64,000 nucleotides of DNA from JAPHTQ01 sp050295975 (GTDB lineage Bacteria > Pseudomonadota > Gammaproteobacteria > Thiohalomonadales > Thiohalomonadaceae). The position numbers and the translations under genes are program-made. Of the stretch, positions 33,632 to 43,343 are shown piece after piece. The stretch spans positions 17,701 to 81,700 of the forward strand of contig JBNKQR010000004.1 in NCBI GenBank assembly GCA_050295975.1, given 5' to 3'. Within the stretch, counting starts at the first letter, position 1, and every line of letters begins with the position of its first letter. A model generated the notes under the pieces. It saw nothing but the letters and a program-made list of their open reading frames with translations, did not search any database and had not been told where the DNA came from.

Positions 33632-34497
33632 GCCAGCCCGTCCATCAGCTGCCTGCTCTGTACCAGGCGCTCGACAAAAAATTCGAGACTGCCAGTCGCA
33701 GAACTGGGCATAGGCCATTTATCGGCACGTTTGGCTATATCCTTGAATGCGCTTGAAATCTTGCTGCCGGGATAGGCATCGACCACCGGCCGCTGCATTT
33801 TCACCGCCTTGCGCAGATATTCGTCGTAGGGAATGCTGCCCATAAAATCGAGCATCGCGTCGTCGAGGAAACGCTCAGTCACCTTGACCAGCTTGGCGAA
33901 CAGCTCGCGCCCCTCGTTCTCAGTGTGGGCCATATTGGCCAGTACGCGAAAACGGCGAATACCGTGGTCGCGGTTGAGCAGTTTTATCAGGGCGTAAGCA
34001 TCGGTGATCGAGGCGGGCTCATCACACACCACCACAATGACCTCCTGCGCGGCCTTGGAAAAACTGACCACACTGTCGGAGATCCCGGCAGCGGTATCGA
34101 CGATGAGGATATCTACATCGGTATTCAGTTCACTGAAGGCACGAATCAGTCCCGCATGTTCCGCCGGACTCAGTTCCGCCATGTTCTGGATTCCAGAAGA
34201 GGCAGGGATCACCTGAATATCACCAGGTGCCTCAAGGATGATCTCCTCCAGAGTACATTCGCCCTTGATGACATGGGAAAGATTGCGCGACGGTTGCAGG
34301 CCAAGCATCACATCGACGTTGGCGAGGCCGAGATCCGCATCCATAATCATGACCTTTTTGCCCAACTGGCTGAAGGCGGTCGCAAGATTGACCGAAACAT
34401 TGGTCTTGCCGACTCCCCCCTTGCCGCTGGCCACGGCGATCACACGGACCGGTTTTGGTTTGGCCATACGTCTTAACCCCTCTGCTTGATCGGTCAT
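33628..34497 (-). CDS. flhG: Flagellar number regulator FlhG (FleN)
   Basis: 289 aa from the ATG at 34497 (GAGG 6 bp upstream); the open frame to 34542 overlaps flhF. MinD/ParA-type ATPase: ASGKGGVGKTNVSVNLA (deviant Walker A, about 21-37), DADLGLANVD (about 55-65), VDTAAGISDSVVSF (Walker B). It limits flagella to a small number at the pole together with FlhF. Located between flhF and fliA. Confidence 0.94.
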   Translation of the reverse strand: MTDQAEGLRRMAKPKPVRVIAVASGKGGVGKTNVSVNLATAFSQLGKKVMIMDADLGLANVDVMLGLQPSRNLSHVIKGECTLEEIILEAPGDIQVIPASSGIQNMAELSPAEHAGLIRAFSELNTDVDILIVDTAAGISDSVVSFSKAAQEVIVVVCDEPASITDAYALIKLLNRDHGIRRFRVLANMAHTENEGRELFAKLVKVTERFLDDAMLDFMGSIPYDEYLRKAVKMQRPVVDAYPGSKISSAFKDIAKRADKWPMPSSATGSLEFFVERLVQSRQLMDGLA

Positions 34498-34522
34498 CAC
34501 TACCTCAATGACAGTGTGTAAT

Positions 34523-35683
34523 TCAGCCTGCCATCCTTCCAAATTCCATTACCAGACGCTCCTCGGCAGGCTTTTCGGGGAGCTGCTGTAGTTGTTGTAC
34601 ACAACGGTTCACCAGGTTGTTGCTGCGCCCGGGGTGGAGGTCTTCAGGTACCCGCTGACCGTCACTGACGTAGGCCACCGGTAGCCGGTTTTGCACTACC
34701 ACCGAGAGCGCCTCTCCCGGCACCATGGTCTCGTCCATCTTTGTCAGAATAGCACCTTCGAGCTTAACCTTACCAAAGCTGCGTAATACCTCATCCAGGC
34801 TGCTACGCTGACTGGATGCAGAGAGTACCGCATAGCTGCGGATCGGCAAGCTACTTTGATGCAACATACCGAACTGCTCTCCCAGACGTATGTCACGCTG
34901 GCTCATCCCGGCAGTATCAATTAACACCAGTTTTTTGTCGCTTAGTGTCTGCAGAATGGTGCGCAACTCCTCACCATCTTTTGCCACATGCACCGGTGCG
35001 CCAAGGATCTGACCATAGGTACGCAACTGCTGGTGTGCACCGATGCGATAACTGTCGGTGGTGACCAGGGCCACCTTGTTCGGACCGTGGCGCAGGGTGA
35101 AACGCGCTGCCAGTTTCGCCACGCTGGTAGTTTTACCTGCACCCGCAGGACCGAGCAGCGCAACAATACCGCCGCGATTGAGGATGTCATCGTTGGTCAC
35201 CATCACCCTGGTGGCAAGCAGAGTCAGGGCACGACGCCAGTTCTGGTTCATATCTTTGGTATAGGGCAACTTCGCTGCAACACTGCGACAGAGATCGGGG
35301 TGGAGTCCCATCTGCAACAGCCGCTCCAGCAACTTGGCCTGTTGCGGATGTTTGTGCTTCATGTTCTTCCAGCCGATGCCACTGAGCTGATTCTCCAGCA
35401 CTCCGCGCAGCATATTGATCTCATCGCGCATCGCCACCAGTGCCGGGTCCTGTGACCACTCAATCATTGGCCGGTTACCCGTCACCTTGGGCTGGGCTGC
35501 GCTTGTCTCAGTAGTGCCATTGAGACTGTGGTACATCTTTTCGTCGTAATCCATGGCAGCGACGATCTCAATACCGCCATCGACCCGACGATTGGAAAGG
35601 ATCACGGCATCTGGCCCCTGCGCTTCGCGCACCATCTGAATGGCTTGACGCATGTCGGTAGCAAAGTAGCGTTTGATTTTCAT
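34523..35683 (-). CDS. flhF: Flagellar SRP-like GTPase FlhF
   Basis: 386 aa from the ATG at 35683; a GTG five codons upstream is also possible. N-terminal B domain (MKIKRYFATDMRQAIQMV), then helical N domain and SRP-type G domain with the P-loop GPAGAGKTTSVAKLA (about 187-201), VTTDSYRIGAHQQL, LIDTAGMSQRD and TKMDE. FlhF sets the polar position of the flagellum. Between flhA and flhG, as in Pseudomonas and Vibrio. Confidence 0.95.
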   Translation of the reverse strand: MKIKRYFATDMRQAIQMVREAQGPDAVILSNRRVDGGIEIVAAMDYDEKMYHSLNGTTETSAAQPKVTGNRPMIEWSQDPALVAMRDEINMLRGVLENQLSGIGWKNMKHKHPQQAKLLERLLQMGLHPDLCRSVAAKLPYTKDMNQNWRRALTLLATRVMVTNDDILNRGGIVALLGPAGAGKTTSVAKLAARFTLRHGPNKVALVTTDSYRIGAHQQLRTYGQILGAPVHVAKDGEELRTILQTLSDKKLVLIDTAGMSQRDIRLGEQFGMLHQSSLPIRSYAVLSASSQRSSLDEVLRSFGKVKLEGAILTKMDETMVPGEALSVVVQNRLPVAYVSDGQRVPEDLHPGRSNNLVNRCVQQLQQLPEKPAEERLVMEFGRMAG

Positions 35684-35725
35684 TCCTCTAACCCTCACTC
35701 AGCCCGGTGTTTGCCGGGCAACTGG

Positions 35726-37834
35726 TCAGCCCGTCTGTTTGCCTACGGTTGCCACGATTCTGAGTTGTTTGTCGTCCGGGATCTCGTTATACGAGAGTAC
35801 GTTCAACCCTGAAATCGTGTGTCTGGTAAAGCGGGCCAACAGTTCGCGTATCGGTGGTGCCACCAGCAGTACCGCCGGTTTGCCTGACGCCTCCTGCTTT
35901 TGCGCGCTGTCGGCCAATCCCTGGTGCAGGCGTTCAGCCAACATTGGCTCGATGCCCGCGCCCCCTTCAGCGGAGGCCTGTACACTCTCAAGCAATATGC
36001 GTTCCAGTTCAGGGGAGAGGGTAATCACCTCGAGCTGAGCTCTTAAGCCGTTGATTTTCTGAACAATCATCCGCCCCATTGCAACCCGCGCCATGGCAGT
36101 CAAATTCCCGGCATCTTTAACCCGAATCGCACTCTCCGCCAGAGATTCGGCGATGGTGCGAATGTCGCGGATCGGAATGCCTTCTGCCAGCAGGTTCTGC
36201 AGCACCTTAACCACGGTACCCAGCGGCAGGTTGTTGGGGACCAGGTCCTCGACCAGCTTGGGCGCACTCTTGCCCAACTGCTCCAGTAGCTTTTGCACCT
36301 CTTCGTGACCGAGCAGTTCATGGGCATGCTCCTGCAGCGCCTGACTCAGGTGGGTGGCAACAACGGTATTGGGGTCGACCACGGTATAACCCAGCCCCTG
36401 AGCATGCTCACGCTGGCTTGGGGTAATCCAGACCGCATCAAGACCGAAGGCTGGGTCCTTACCGTTGATCCCCTCCACACTGCCGAAGACCTGACCCGGA
36501 TTGATCGCCATCTCCCGCTCTGGATGGATCTCCGCTTCTCCTACGTTGACCCCCATCATGCTGAGGCGATAAGAGTTGGGCGGCAGGTCGAGGTTGTCGC
36601 GAATATGTACCGGTGGAACAAGGAAACCCAACTCCTGAGAGAGCTTACGCCGCACGCCCTTGATTCGAGCCATCAGCTCACCGCCCTGAGATTTGTCTAC
36701 TAGTGGAATCAGGCGGTAACCCACCTCCAGACCGATGGGATCAACCATCGGCACATCGTCCCAACTCAGGTCACGGCTCTCCGCCGGAGGTGGTGCAGCC
36801 GCCTGTTCTTCAAGTTGCTGCTGCTGAGCCTCCTGCAGGATCTGCTCCTGACGTTGCTTCGCCTTCCACCATGCAGCGCCACCGGTAGCCGCTGCGAGCA
36901 ACAGAAACGGGAAATTGGGCATTCCGGGGATCATCCCCAACAGCCCCAGTACTCCAGCGGTCACACCGAGAACCTTGGGGTTGCTGAGCAGTTGCCCCAT
37001 CATCTGCTCACTCATGTTCTCCGAAGTGGTTACCCGGGTCACGATAATGCCGGCAGCAGTAGAGAGGACCAGTGAGGGTATCTGCGCCACCAGACCATCA
37101 CCGATGGTCAGCAGGGCATACACCTGAGCCGCGTCACCGAAGTTCATGCTGTGTTGCACCACACCGATGGCGAGACCGCCGATGATGTTGATCAAGGTGA
37201 TCAGAATTCCGGCCACCGCGTCGCCACGCACGAATTTGCTGGCACCGTCCATGGAACCGTAGAAGTCGGCCTCAGCAGCGACTTCAAGACGGCGGCGGCG
37301 TGCCTCATCCTGATCGATCAGACCAGCATTAAGATCCGCATCGATGGCCATCTGCTTACCGGGCATCGCATCAAGGGTGAAACGTGCACTTACCTCGGAG
37401 ATCCGTCCGGCACCCTTGGTCACCACCACGAAGTTGATGATCACCAGAATGACAAAGACCACCAGACCAACCGCGTAGTTACCACCTACGACGAAGTCAC
37501 CGAAGGATTGAATTACCTGACCCGCCGCACCGGGACCGGTGTGACCGTTAAGCAGCACCACCCGGGTCGAGGCAACGTTAAGCGCCAGTCGCAACAAGGT
37601 GGCAATCAATAGAATGGTAGGAAATACCGCAAAATCCATCGGCCGCAGAGCATAGACCGTGACCAGCAGGATGATCAGCGACAGGGTGATATTAAAGGTG
37701 AAAAAGATGTCGAGCAGAAACGGTGGCAACGGCAGCACCACCATCGCCAGCAGCAGCACCACGATAAGTGGCGCGCCAAGACCGGTGCGTGTCATCTGCA
37801 CCAGTGCAGGAGTGAGGCGGTTAGCATCGGCCAT
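35726..37834 (-). CDS. flhA: Flagellar export gate protein FlhA
   Basis: 702 aa. About eight membrane helices in the first 330 residues (PLPPFLLDIFFTFNITLSLI; YALRPMDFAVFPTILLIATL), including the conserved FHIPEP-type loop region (VSARFTLDAMPGKQMAIDAD). A large cytoplasmic domain (about 360-702) forms the nonameric ring that binds chaperone-substrate pairs. Its start overlaps the flhB stop by one base. Confidence 0.97.
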   Translation of the reverse strand: MADANRLTPALVQMTRTGLGAPLIVVLLLAMVVLPLPPFLLDIFFTFNITLSLIILLVTVYALRPMDFAVFPTILLIATLLRLALNVASTRVVLLNGHTGPGAAGQVIQSFGDFVVGGNYAVGLVVFVILVIINFVVVTKGAGRISEVSARFTLDAMPGKQMAIDADLNAGLIDQDEARRRRLEVAAEADFYGSMDGASKFVRGDAVAGILITLINIIGGLAIGVVQHSMNFGDAAQVYALLTIGDGLVAQIPSLVLSTAAGIIVTRVTTSENMSEQMMGQLLSNPKVLGVTAGVLGLLGMIPGMPNFPFLLLAAATGGAAWWKAKQRQEQILQEAQQQQLEEQAAAPPPAESRDLSWDDVPMVDPIGLEVGYRLIPLVDKSQGGELMARIKGVRRKLSQELGFLVPPVHIRDNLDLPPNSYRLSMMGVNVGEAEIHPEREMAINPGQVFGSVEGINGKDPAFGLDAVWITPSQREHAQGLGYTVVDPNTVVATHLSQALQEHAHELLGHEEVQKLLEQLGKSAPKLVEDLVPNNLPLGTVVKVLQNLLAEGIPIRDIRTIAESLAESAIRVKDAGNLTAMARVAMGRMIVQKINGLRAQLEVITLSPELERILLESVQASAEGGAGIEPMLAERLHQGLADSAQKQEASGKPAVLLVAPPIRELLARFTRHTISGLNVLSYNEIPDDKQLRIVATVGKQTG

Positions 37835-38994
37835 TATTCTTCACCTCTCTCGTCATCGGGTGAGTCGCGGCGCAGATCCTCAGGGATCGGCAGATCATGC
37901 AACTCGTGCATCTCGTCGCGACTGTAAATAGGACTGCGCTTGAGCGCGTAGACATAGGCCAGTACCTGAGCCACGGCTCGGTAGAGCCCTTCCGGGATCG
38001 GCATATTCAGTTCGGTGCTGTAGTAGATAGCGCGGGCCAGAGGCGGTGCGGAGAGGACCGGCACATCGTGCTCGCTGGCCACGGTTCGAATACGTCCGGC
38101 CAGCAGATCGCTGCCCCTGGCGACCACAATCGGCGCACCCATTTTGGTCGGCTCATAACGCAGCGCCACGGCGAAATGGGTCGGGTTGGTAACCACCACG
38201 TCGGCCTTTGGCACCTCCTCCATCATTCTTCGCTGCGCCATCTCCTGTTGCAGACTGCGCTGACGATTCTTGATCTCCGGACTACCCTCGGTCTGCTTGA
38301 ACTCCTCCTTGATCTCCTGACGGGTCATCTTGATCTGACGGTGGTAATCCCACAGCTGGAACGGCACATCAATGGCTGCCACCAGCAGTAACGCAGAACT
38401 TAAAAAGAGAAAGGCCCAACCTAGCAGGCTACCCGCGTGGGTCATCGCCTGCTCCAGCGGCTCACTACCGAGACCCAGGAATTTGTCCCCTTGCAGCCTC
38501 AGCAACAACAGCGCTACCCCGGCGACCAGGGTGAACTTGGCCAGCCCTTTAAACATCTCCATCACGCCGCGCCAGGCGAAAACTCGCCCCAGTCCCTTAA
38601 CCGGATCGAGCTTCTCCCATTTGAAGGCCATCGCCTGGGTGGAGAAACTCCAGCCCCCCAGTGCCATCGCGGCACCCAGTGCAGCCAGCACCATGAGGAT
38701 GAAAAAGGGTAGAAACAGCCACAGCGCTTCGAGAATGGACTCGGTCAGGGCGACAGTCATTGCTGCATCGTTAAAGATCATACTGCGCGGGATAAGAAAA
38801 TCGTTGTGGAGCAGACCGACCATACCGCGTACCAGGGAATCTCCCATGGCGAGAAAAACAGTCGCCGCCATCAGCAGCGCCATCACTGTATTCAGTTCAC
38901 GGGAACGAGCGATCTGCCCCTTCTCTCGCGCCTCCCGTTGGCGTTTGGGGGTCGCCTCTTCCGTGCGTTCCTGGCCGTCGCTGTTTTCAGCCAT
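37834..38994 (-). CDS. flhB: Flagellar export switch protein FlhB
   Basis: 386 aa. N-terminal basic tail (QERTEEATPKRQREAREKGQ), four membrane helices (about 30-210), and a cytoplasmic domain with the autocleavage site NPTH in VVTNPTHFAVALRYEP. An acidic C-terminal extension (RDSPDDERGEE) follows. It controls the change from hook to filament export. Compare the stand-alone C-terminal homologue at 20196-20471. Confidence 0.97.
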   Translation of the reverse strand: MAENSDGQERTEEATPKRQREAREKGQIARSRELNTVMALLMAATVFLAMGDSLVRGMVGLLHNDFLIPRSMIFNDAAMTVALTESILEALWLFLPFFILMVLAALGAAMALGGWSFSTQAMAFKWEKLDPVKGLGRVFAWRGVMEMFKGLAKFTLVAGVALLLLRLQGDKFLGLGSEPLEQAMTHAGSLLGWAFLFLSSALLLVAAIDVPFQLWDYHRQIKMTRQEIKEEFKQTEGSPEIKNRQRSLQQEMAQRRMMEEVPKADVVVTNPTHFAVALRYEPTKMGAPIVVARGSDLLAGRIRTVASEHDVPVLSAPPLARAIYYSTELNMPIPEGLYRAVAQVLAYVYALKRSPIYSRDEMHELHDLPIPEDLRRDSPDDERGEE

Positions 38995-39785
38995 CAGCGT
39001 GCGCCTCCCAATAACAGATACTGCACCAGGTCAAAACCGCGTTCGACGATCTGGCTGAACTGCGGTACCACACTGGGCAGGGTGTAGAGAATCACCACGA
39101 AACCCATAATCATCGCCACCGGGAAACCGATGGCAAAGATATTGAGCTGTGGTGCGGAACGGGCCATCACACCAAAGGCGATGTTCACCACCAGCAGCGA
39201 GGCCATCGCTGGCAGGGCCAACCACAACGCGCCAGCGAACATCTGCGTTCCCCAGGCGGCAACGGCGTGGAAGCCGTCAGCACCGATGCCGCTCTCACCG
39301 ATAGGCAGGAGACGGAAGCTCTCCACCAGCAAATTAATGAGTACCAGATGGCCATTCATGCCGAGGAACAACAGAGTGGTCATGATGATGTAGAGCTGAC
39401 TGAGCACCGGCACCTGGGTACCGTTTTGTGGGTCGACCATGGAGGCGAAACCGAGACCCATCTGCATCGCGATTAACTGGCCACCGGTAACGATGGAGGA
39501 GAAAACCAGCATCAGGGCGAAGCCCATCGCTGCACCGATCAGCAGTTGTTGCAGGATGATGGCGATAGCCGACCAGGAGAAAGGGGTTACCTCTGGTACT
39601 GATTCGAGTATTGGCATTACCAGCAGAGTTACCGCCAGTGCCAGTATCAGACGCACCCTTACCGGGATGTTACTGGAGCCGGTGATCGGTGCCACCATAA
39701 AGAGGGTACCGATACGAAAGAACGGCCAGAGAAAACTGCCGACCCAACCCGTGATTTCCGCCATCGTCAGGGTCATGCCGGTCAC
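38994..39785 (-). CDS. fliR: Flagellar export gate protein FliR
   Basis: 263 aa, about six membrane helices; part of the FliPQR pore. Typical stretches: FLWPFFRIGTLFMVAPITGS at the N-terminus and GVMARSAPQLNIFAIGFPV (about 206-224). Start overlaps the fliQ stop by 4 bp, and its stop overlaps the flhB start by one base. Confidence 0.95.
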   Translation of the reverse strand: MTGMTLTMAEITGWVGSFLWPFFRIGTLFMVAPITGSSNIPVRVRLILALAVTLLVMPILESVPEVTPFSWSAIAIILQQLLIGAAMGFALMLVFSSIVTGGQLIAMQMGLGFASMVDPQNGTQVPVLSQLYIIMTTLLFLGMNGHLVLINLLVESFRLLPIGESGIGADGFHAVAAWGTQMFAGALWLALPAMASLLVVNIAFGVMARSAPQLNIFAIGFPVAMIMGFVVILYTLPSVVPQFSQIVERGFDLVQYLLLGGAR

Positions 39786-40051
39786 CCTATTAATGTCGGG
39801 ACGTTGTTAAACAACCGTTGGGTGAAGTCGAGCAGGGTCTGCAACATCCATGGCCCGGCAATCATCAACACCCCAAGGGTAACCAGCAGTTTGGGAATAA
39901 AGCTGAGGGTCATTTCGTTGATCTGAGTCGCTGCCTGGAACATCGCCACCAGCAGACCGACAAACAGCGCGGGCAACAGCACGATGAGGATCAGCACCAC
40001 CAGCAATTGCAGGGTTTGCTGAAATACACTCATTACTGTTTCCGGAGTCAC
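39782..40051 (-). CDS. fliQ: Flagellar export gate protein FliQ
   Basis: 89 aa, two membrane helices (about 15-38 and 52-76) with the family sequence FVGLLVAMFQAATQINEMTL in between. Usual length for FliQ. 12 bp after fliP, overlaps fliR by 4 bp. Confidence 0.95.
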   Translation of the reverse strand: MTPETVMSVFQQTLQLLVVLILIVLLPALFVGLLVAMFQAATQINEMTLSFIPKLLVTLGVLMIAGPWMLQTLLDFTQRLFNNVPTLIG

Positions 40052-40063
40052 CGTTCATCTCTC

Positions 40064-40810
40064 CTATTGCGTTACGTAGAAACTGGCGGCGAGGGTACTC
40101 ATCACCAGCGACCAGCCATCCACCAGCACAAACAACATGATCTTGAACGGCAGCGAGATGATCATCGGCGAGAGCATCATCATACCCATCGACATCAGCA
40201 CGCTGGCTACCACCAGGTCGATAACCAGAAAGGGAATAAACAACAGGAAACCGATCTGAAAAGCGGTCTTCAGTTCACTGGTGACAAAGGCGGGCACCAA
40301 TACAGTCAGCGGTACATCATCGGGCGTTTCGTAACCCTTTTCGTTACCGGCCATACCGGCAAACAGAGCCAGATCTGGTTCGCGCACCTGATTCATCATA
40401 AATTGCTGTAGCGGTTTACTCGCTGCCTTGAGGGCGTCGTTCATTTGCAGTTTTTCACTGAAATAGGGCTGAATCGCCTCGTTGTTAATACGATCAAAAA
40501 CCGGCGCCATAACAAAGAAAGTGAGAAACAGTGAAAGTCCTACCAGTACCTGACCGGAAGGTGCCTGCATCAGACCGATCGCCTGACGCAGGATCGCCAG
40601 CACGATGATGATGCGGGTGAACGAGGTCATCATCATCACCCCGGCAGGAATGAAGGTGAGCAGGGTCATCAACAGCAATAGCTGGATGCTCAGGCTGTAG
40701 CTCTGTTCACCGTTGGCAGCGGTGGTAACGGTCACCGCCTCCAGGCCGGGTTGTGCAGCAGAGACGGCAATGGGAAATAGCAGCAGGGTGATGGCGAGAA
40801 GCTTTTTCAT
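40064..40810 (-). CDS. fliP: Flagellar export gate protein FliP
   Basis: 248 aa. Cleavable signal peptide (MKKLLAITLLLFPIAVSA), then membrane helices with MMTSFTRIIIVLAILRQAIG (about 62-81), the PSGQVLVGLSLFLTFFVMAP stretch and a final SLPFKIMLFVLVDGW. Forms the pore with FliQ and FliR. Overlaps fliO by 4 bp. Confidence 0.96.
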   Translation of the reverse strand: MKKLLAITLLLFPIAVSAAQPGLEAVTVTTAANGEQSYSLSIQLLLLMTLLTFIPAGVMMMTSFTRIIIVLAILRQAIGLMQAPSGQVLVGLSLFLTFFVMAPVFDRINNEAIQPYFSEKLQMNDALKAASKPLQQFMMNQVREPDLALFAGMAGNEKGYETPDDVPLTVLVPAFVTSELKTAFQIGFLLFIPFLVIDLVVASVLMSMGMMMLSPMIISLPFKIMLFVLVDGWSLVMSTLAASFYVTQ

Positions 40811-41253
40811 TGCTGCTCTCCACCGCGGCGTTTGAGTACCGCAGCCAAACGTTCGGCAAAATTTTCCGTGGGGGTTGAAGTGTTGTCCTGAGGCATCAGC
40901 GGCTGGTCAAACACATGCAGGGTACGCACGTTGCCCTGGGCAACACCGAGCAGTAGTTGAGTCTCCCCTGCCTGCACCAGTACCACACGTTCACGCTGGC
41001 CGACCGAGACCGAAGCAAGCAGGCGCAACGCACCCTGTCCGGCAAAGTTACCGAGACTCATGCGGCGGAAAAACCAGGCTGCAACACCAATGAGGAGCAG
41101 AACAAAGAGTAGTGCGAAGAAGACCTGTAAAACATCACCCGCGCCAAGCGGATCATTCAAACGCGCTGCTGCCTTTGGCAAACGCTCTGCATCCGCCGCA
41201 TGCAGGGTGGCGGGCAGGATAAACAGCAGGCAAAACAGCATACGTTTGAACAT
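40807..41253 (-). CDS. fliO: Flagellar protein FliO
   Basis: 148 aa. Signal-like N-terminus (MFKRMLFCLLFILPATLHA), one membrane helix (about 45-66; FFALLFVLLLIGVAAWFF), then a small cytoplasmic domain (LRLLASVSVGQRERVVLVQAG, QLLLGVAQGNVRTL). It assists assembly of the FliPQR complex. 12 bp after fliN, coupled to fliP. Confidence 0.9.
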   Translation of the reverse strand: MFKRMLFCLLFILPATLHAADAERLPKAAARLNDPLGAGDVLQVFFALLFVLLLIGVAAWFFRRMSLGNFAGQGALRLLASVSVGQRERVVLVQAGETQLLLGVAQGNVRTLHVFDQPLMPQDNTSTPTENFAERLAAVLKRRGGEQQ

Positions 41254-41265
41254 AAAGAGACACCA

Positions 41266-41661
41266 TTATTTAAGTTTTTTCACTCGTTCAGCCGGACTTA
41301 TTACGTCGGTCAGGCGGATACCGTATTTTTCGTTCACCACGACCACCTCTCCATGGGCGATCAGGGTGCCGTTAACCATCACGTCCAGCGGCTCACCCGC
41401 CAGACGATCCAGCTCCACCACTGAGCCCTGATTGAGTTGCAGCAGGTTACGGATGTTGATGCGGGTGCGGCCGATCTCCATTGAGATGGTCACCGGGATA
41501 TCAAGAATGACATCCATGTTGACATCTTCAGATCCGGGGCCCACCGCGTCATCGCGGAGCTCCTGCATTGGTGCGGGTTCAGCCTCCACACCCTGCTCGG
41601 CCATCGCTTCGGCCCAGTCGTCGCTGACTGCTTCGTCGTCTGTTGTCGTTTCGTCGTTCAT
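41266..41661 (-). CDS. fliN: Flagellar motor switch protein FliN
   Basis: 131 aa. Variable acidic N-terminal ~55 residues, then the SpoA/FliN C-terminal domain (about 58-128; DIPVTISMEIGRTRINIRNL, GSVVELDRLAGEPLDVMVNG). With FliM and FliG it forms the C-ring. 15 bp after fliM. Confidence 0.96.
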   Translation of the reverse strand: MNDETTTDDEAVSDDWAEAMAEQGVEAEPAPMQELRDDAVGPGSEDVNMDVILDIPVTISMEIGRTRINIRNLLQLNQGSVVELDRLAGEPLDVMVNGTLIAHGEVVVVNEKYGIRLTDVISPAERVKKLK

Positions 41662-41676
41662 CGCTCAACTCCTGCA

Positions 41677-42666
41677 TTAATGGCCGAGCAGAAAACGCTC
41701 GGCCTGCTTTACGATTTTGATTGCCATCTGGTCATTGGAGACACCCAGATGTCCACGAAATACCGGGACCCCTTCGGCACGTAGTGTTACTAAAGAAGGC
41801 ATGTTGATGGGAATGATGTCTCCCGCCTTGATTTTGAGTACATCACGCAGGCTCAAGGTGGTTTCGGTCAGCGTACTAGTCAGGTCCACCTCGGCATTCT
41901 TCACCTCTTCACGCATTGCGCTGAGCCAACGGTCATCAATATCAGTTCGATCGCTCTGTACTCCAGCATCGAGGACATCGCGGATCGGCTCCAACATTGA
42001 ATAGGGCATGGTGACGTGGATATCACCACCGCCACCCTCCAGTTCCACATGGATCTTGGAGACCACTACCACTTCGGTAGGGCTAACAATGTTGGCGAAC
42101 TGCGGGTTTACTTCGCGGTTGATGTATTCAAAGTTGATGTTCATCACCGGTGCCCACGCCTGATGCAGATCCTTGAACGCCAATTCCATCAGGATCTGAA
42201 TCACTCGCTGCTCAGTTGGGGTGAATTCCCGACCTTCGATCTTGGCGTGGAAACGACCGTCACCACCAAAAAAGTTGTCCACCAGGACGTATACCAGCTT
42301 CGGTTCAAACACCAACAATGCGGTGCCGCGCAGTGGCTTTACCTTGATCATGTTAAGGCTAGTGGGAACGAACAGGGTGTGGATATATTCGGAAAACTTG
42401 AGCATATCCACACCGCCCACCGATAATTCAGCAGAACGGCGTAGCATGTTGAACAGACTGATACGGAAGGCGCGTGAGAAACGCTCATTGACCATTTCCA
42501 GGGTCGGCATGCGACCGCGGACGATACGATCTTCACTGGCGAAGTCATATCGGCGCGCATCCGCATCCTCCAGGCCTGCACCGGTCTCGGTCTCTACATC
42601 ACCGCCGTCTACACCATGAAGCAGCGCATCGATTTCATCCTGGGAGAGAAGGTCTGGATTGGCCAT
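41677..42666 (-). CDS. fliM: Flagellar motor switch protein FliM
   Basis: 329 aa. N-terminal CheY-binding peptide DLLSQDEIDALLHGVDG (about residues 4-20), middle CheC-like domain (about 50-230), and C-terminal SpoA domain (about 250-325). Phosphorylated CheY bound here switches rotation. Begins 7 bp after the fliL stop. Confidence 0.97.
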   Translation of the reverse strand: MANPDLLSQDEIDALLHGVDGGDVETETGAGLEDADARRYDFASEDRIVRGRMPTLEMVNERFSRAFRISLFNMLRRSAELSVGGVDMLKFSEYIHTLFVPTSLNMIKVKPLRGTALLVFEPKLVYVLVDNFFGGDGRFHAKIEGREFTPTEQRVIQILMELAFKDLHQAWAPVMNINFEYINREVNPQFANIVSPTEVVVVSKIHVELEGGGGDIHVTMPYSMLEPIRDVLDAGVQSDRTDIDDRWLSAMREEVKNAEVDLTSTLTETTLSLRDVLKIKAGDIIPINMPSLVTLRAEGVPVFRGHLGVSNDQMAIKIVKQAERFLLGH

Positions 42667-42673
42667 AGTGGAC

Positions 42674-43207
42674 TCACTGCATCACGAAGCTGGTGAAATA
42701 GACTGACTGGAGCTTTTTCTTCACCCCTGCATTCTGCTTCACGATCTTGTTTACCGCGTCGACGATCTGTCCGCGCAGCGCTTCTTTACCTTCACGACTG
42801 TTGATTGCGTCGTAAGTCTGACTCCCCAGCAACACTAGGATATCGTTACGCACCACCGGGATATTCTCCTCCACAGCGGTAAGTACCTCCTGGTCATAGG
42901 CCATTAACTGGATGTCCACTTGCAGATAGCGGGCCGGTTTGGGATCAGCAAAATTGACCACCATGGTCTCCAGCGGCAAGTAGATCGCCTTTTTCGGCAA
43001 GTTCTTGTCTTCGCTCTCAGTCGCTTCATGCTCTTCGGCTACTACGCCCTCTTCAGTGGACTTATCACCACCGAGGAAGAACAGGGTTGCACCAACACTG
43101 GCACCGATCAGCAGTAGACCAACCACCGCCATGATGATGATGGGTTTCTTACTGCTCGATGCAGGTTTGACGTCGAGGTCGAGATCTTCGTTATCTTCTT
43201 CAGCCAT
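42674..43207 (-). CDS. fliL: Flagellar basal-body protein FliL
   Basis: 177 aa. One membrane helix (about 20-42; KPIIIMAVVGLLLIGASVGA) and a periplasmic domain (about 75-177) with YLPLETMVVNFADPKPARYL and the end VYFTSFVMQ. It surrounds and supports stator units. First gene of the flagellar transcription unit, 22-35 bp downstream of a sigma-54 promoter. Confidence 0.93.
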   Translation of the reverse strand: MAEEDNEDLDLDVKPASSSKKPIIIMAVVGLLLIGASVGATLFFLGGDKSTEEGVVAEEHEATESEDKNLPKKAIYLPLETMVVNFADPKPARYLQVDIQLMAYDQEVLTAVEENIPVVRNDILVLLGSQTYDAINSREGKEALRGQIVDAVNKIVKQNAGVKKKLQSVYFTSFVMQ

Positions 43208-43239
43208 GGCACTATCCTTTTTCAGGTTACTGGGGGAAA

Positions 43240-43255
43240 TGCAAACAGTGTGCCA
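43240..43255 (-). promoter_or_regulatory. Sigma-54 promoter of the fliL operon
   Basis: On the minus strand TGGCACACTGTTTGCA, which matches every defined position of the consensus TGGCACRNNNNTTGCW, with GG and GC at the correct -24/-12 distance. Transcription should start near 43228-43230, giving a leader of about 22 bases before the fliL ATG. This implies control by a FleQ/FlrC-type activator. It very likely drives much of the locus down to fliA. Confidence 0.9.
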
Positions 43256-43343
43256 CTGAATTCGGTCACACTAATTTGCTTCTATTTCATTAACTTATAG
43301 AACATATGTGGCGACAGTGAGGCTTCAACCCGAATTGAGAGGG

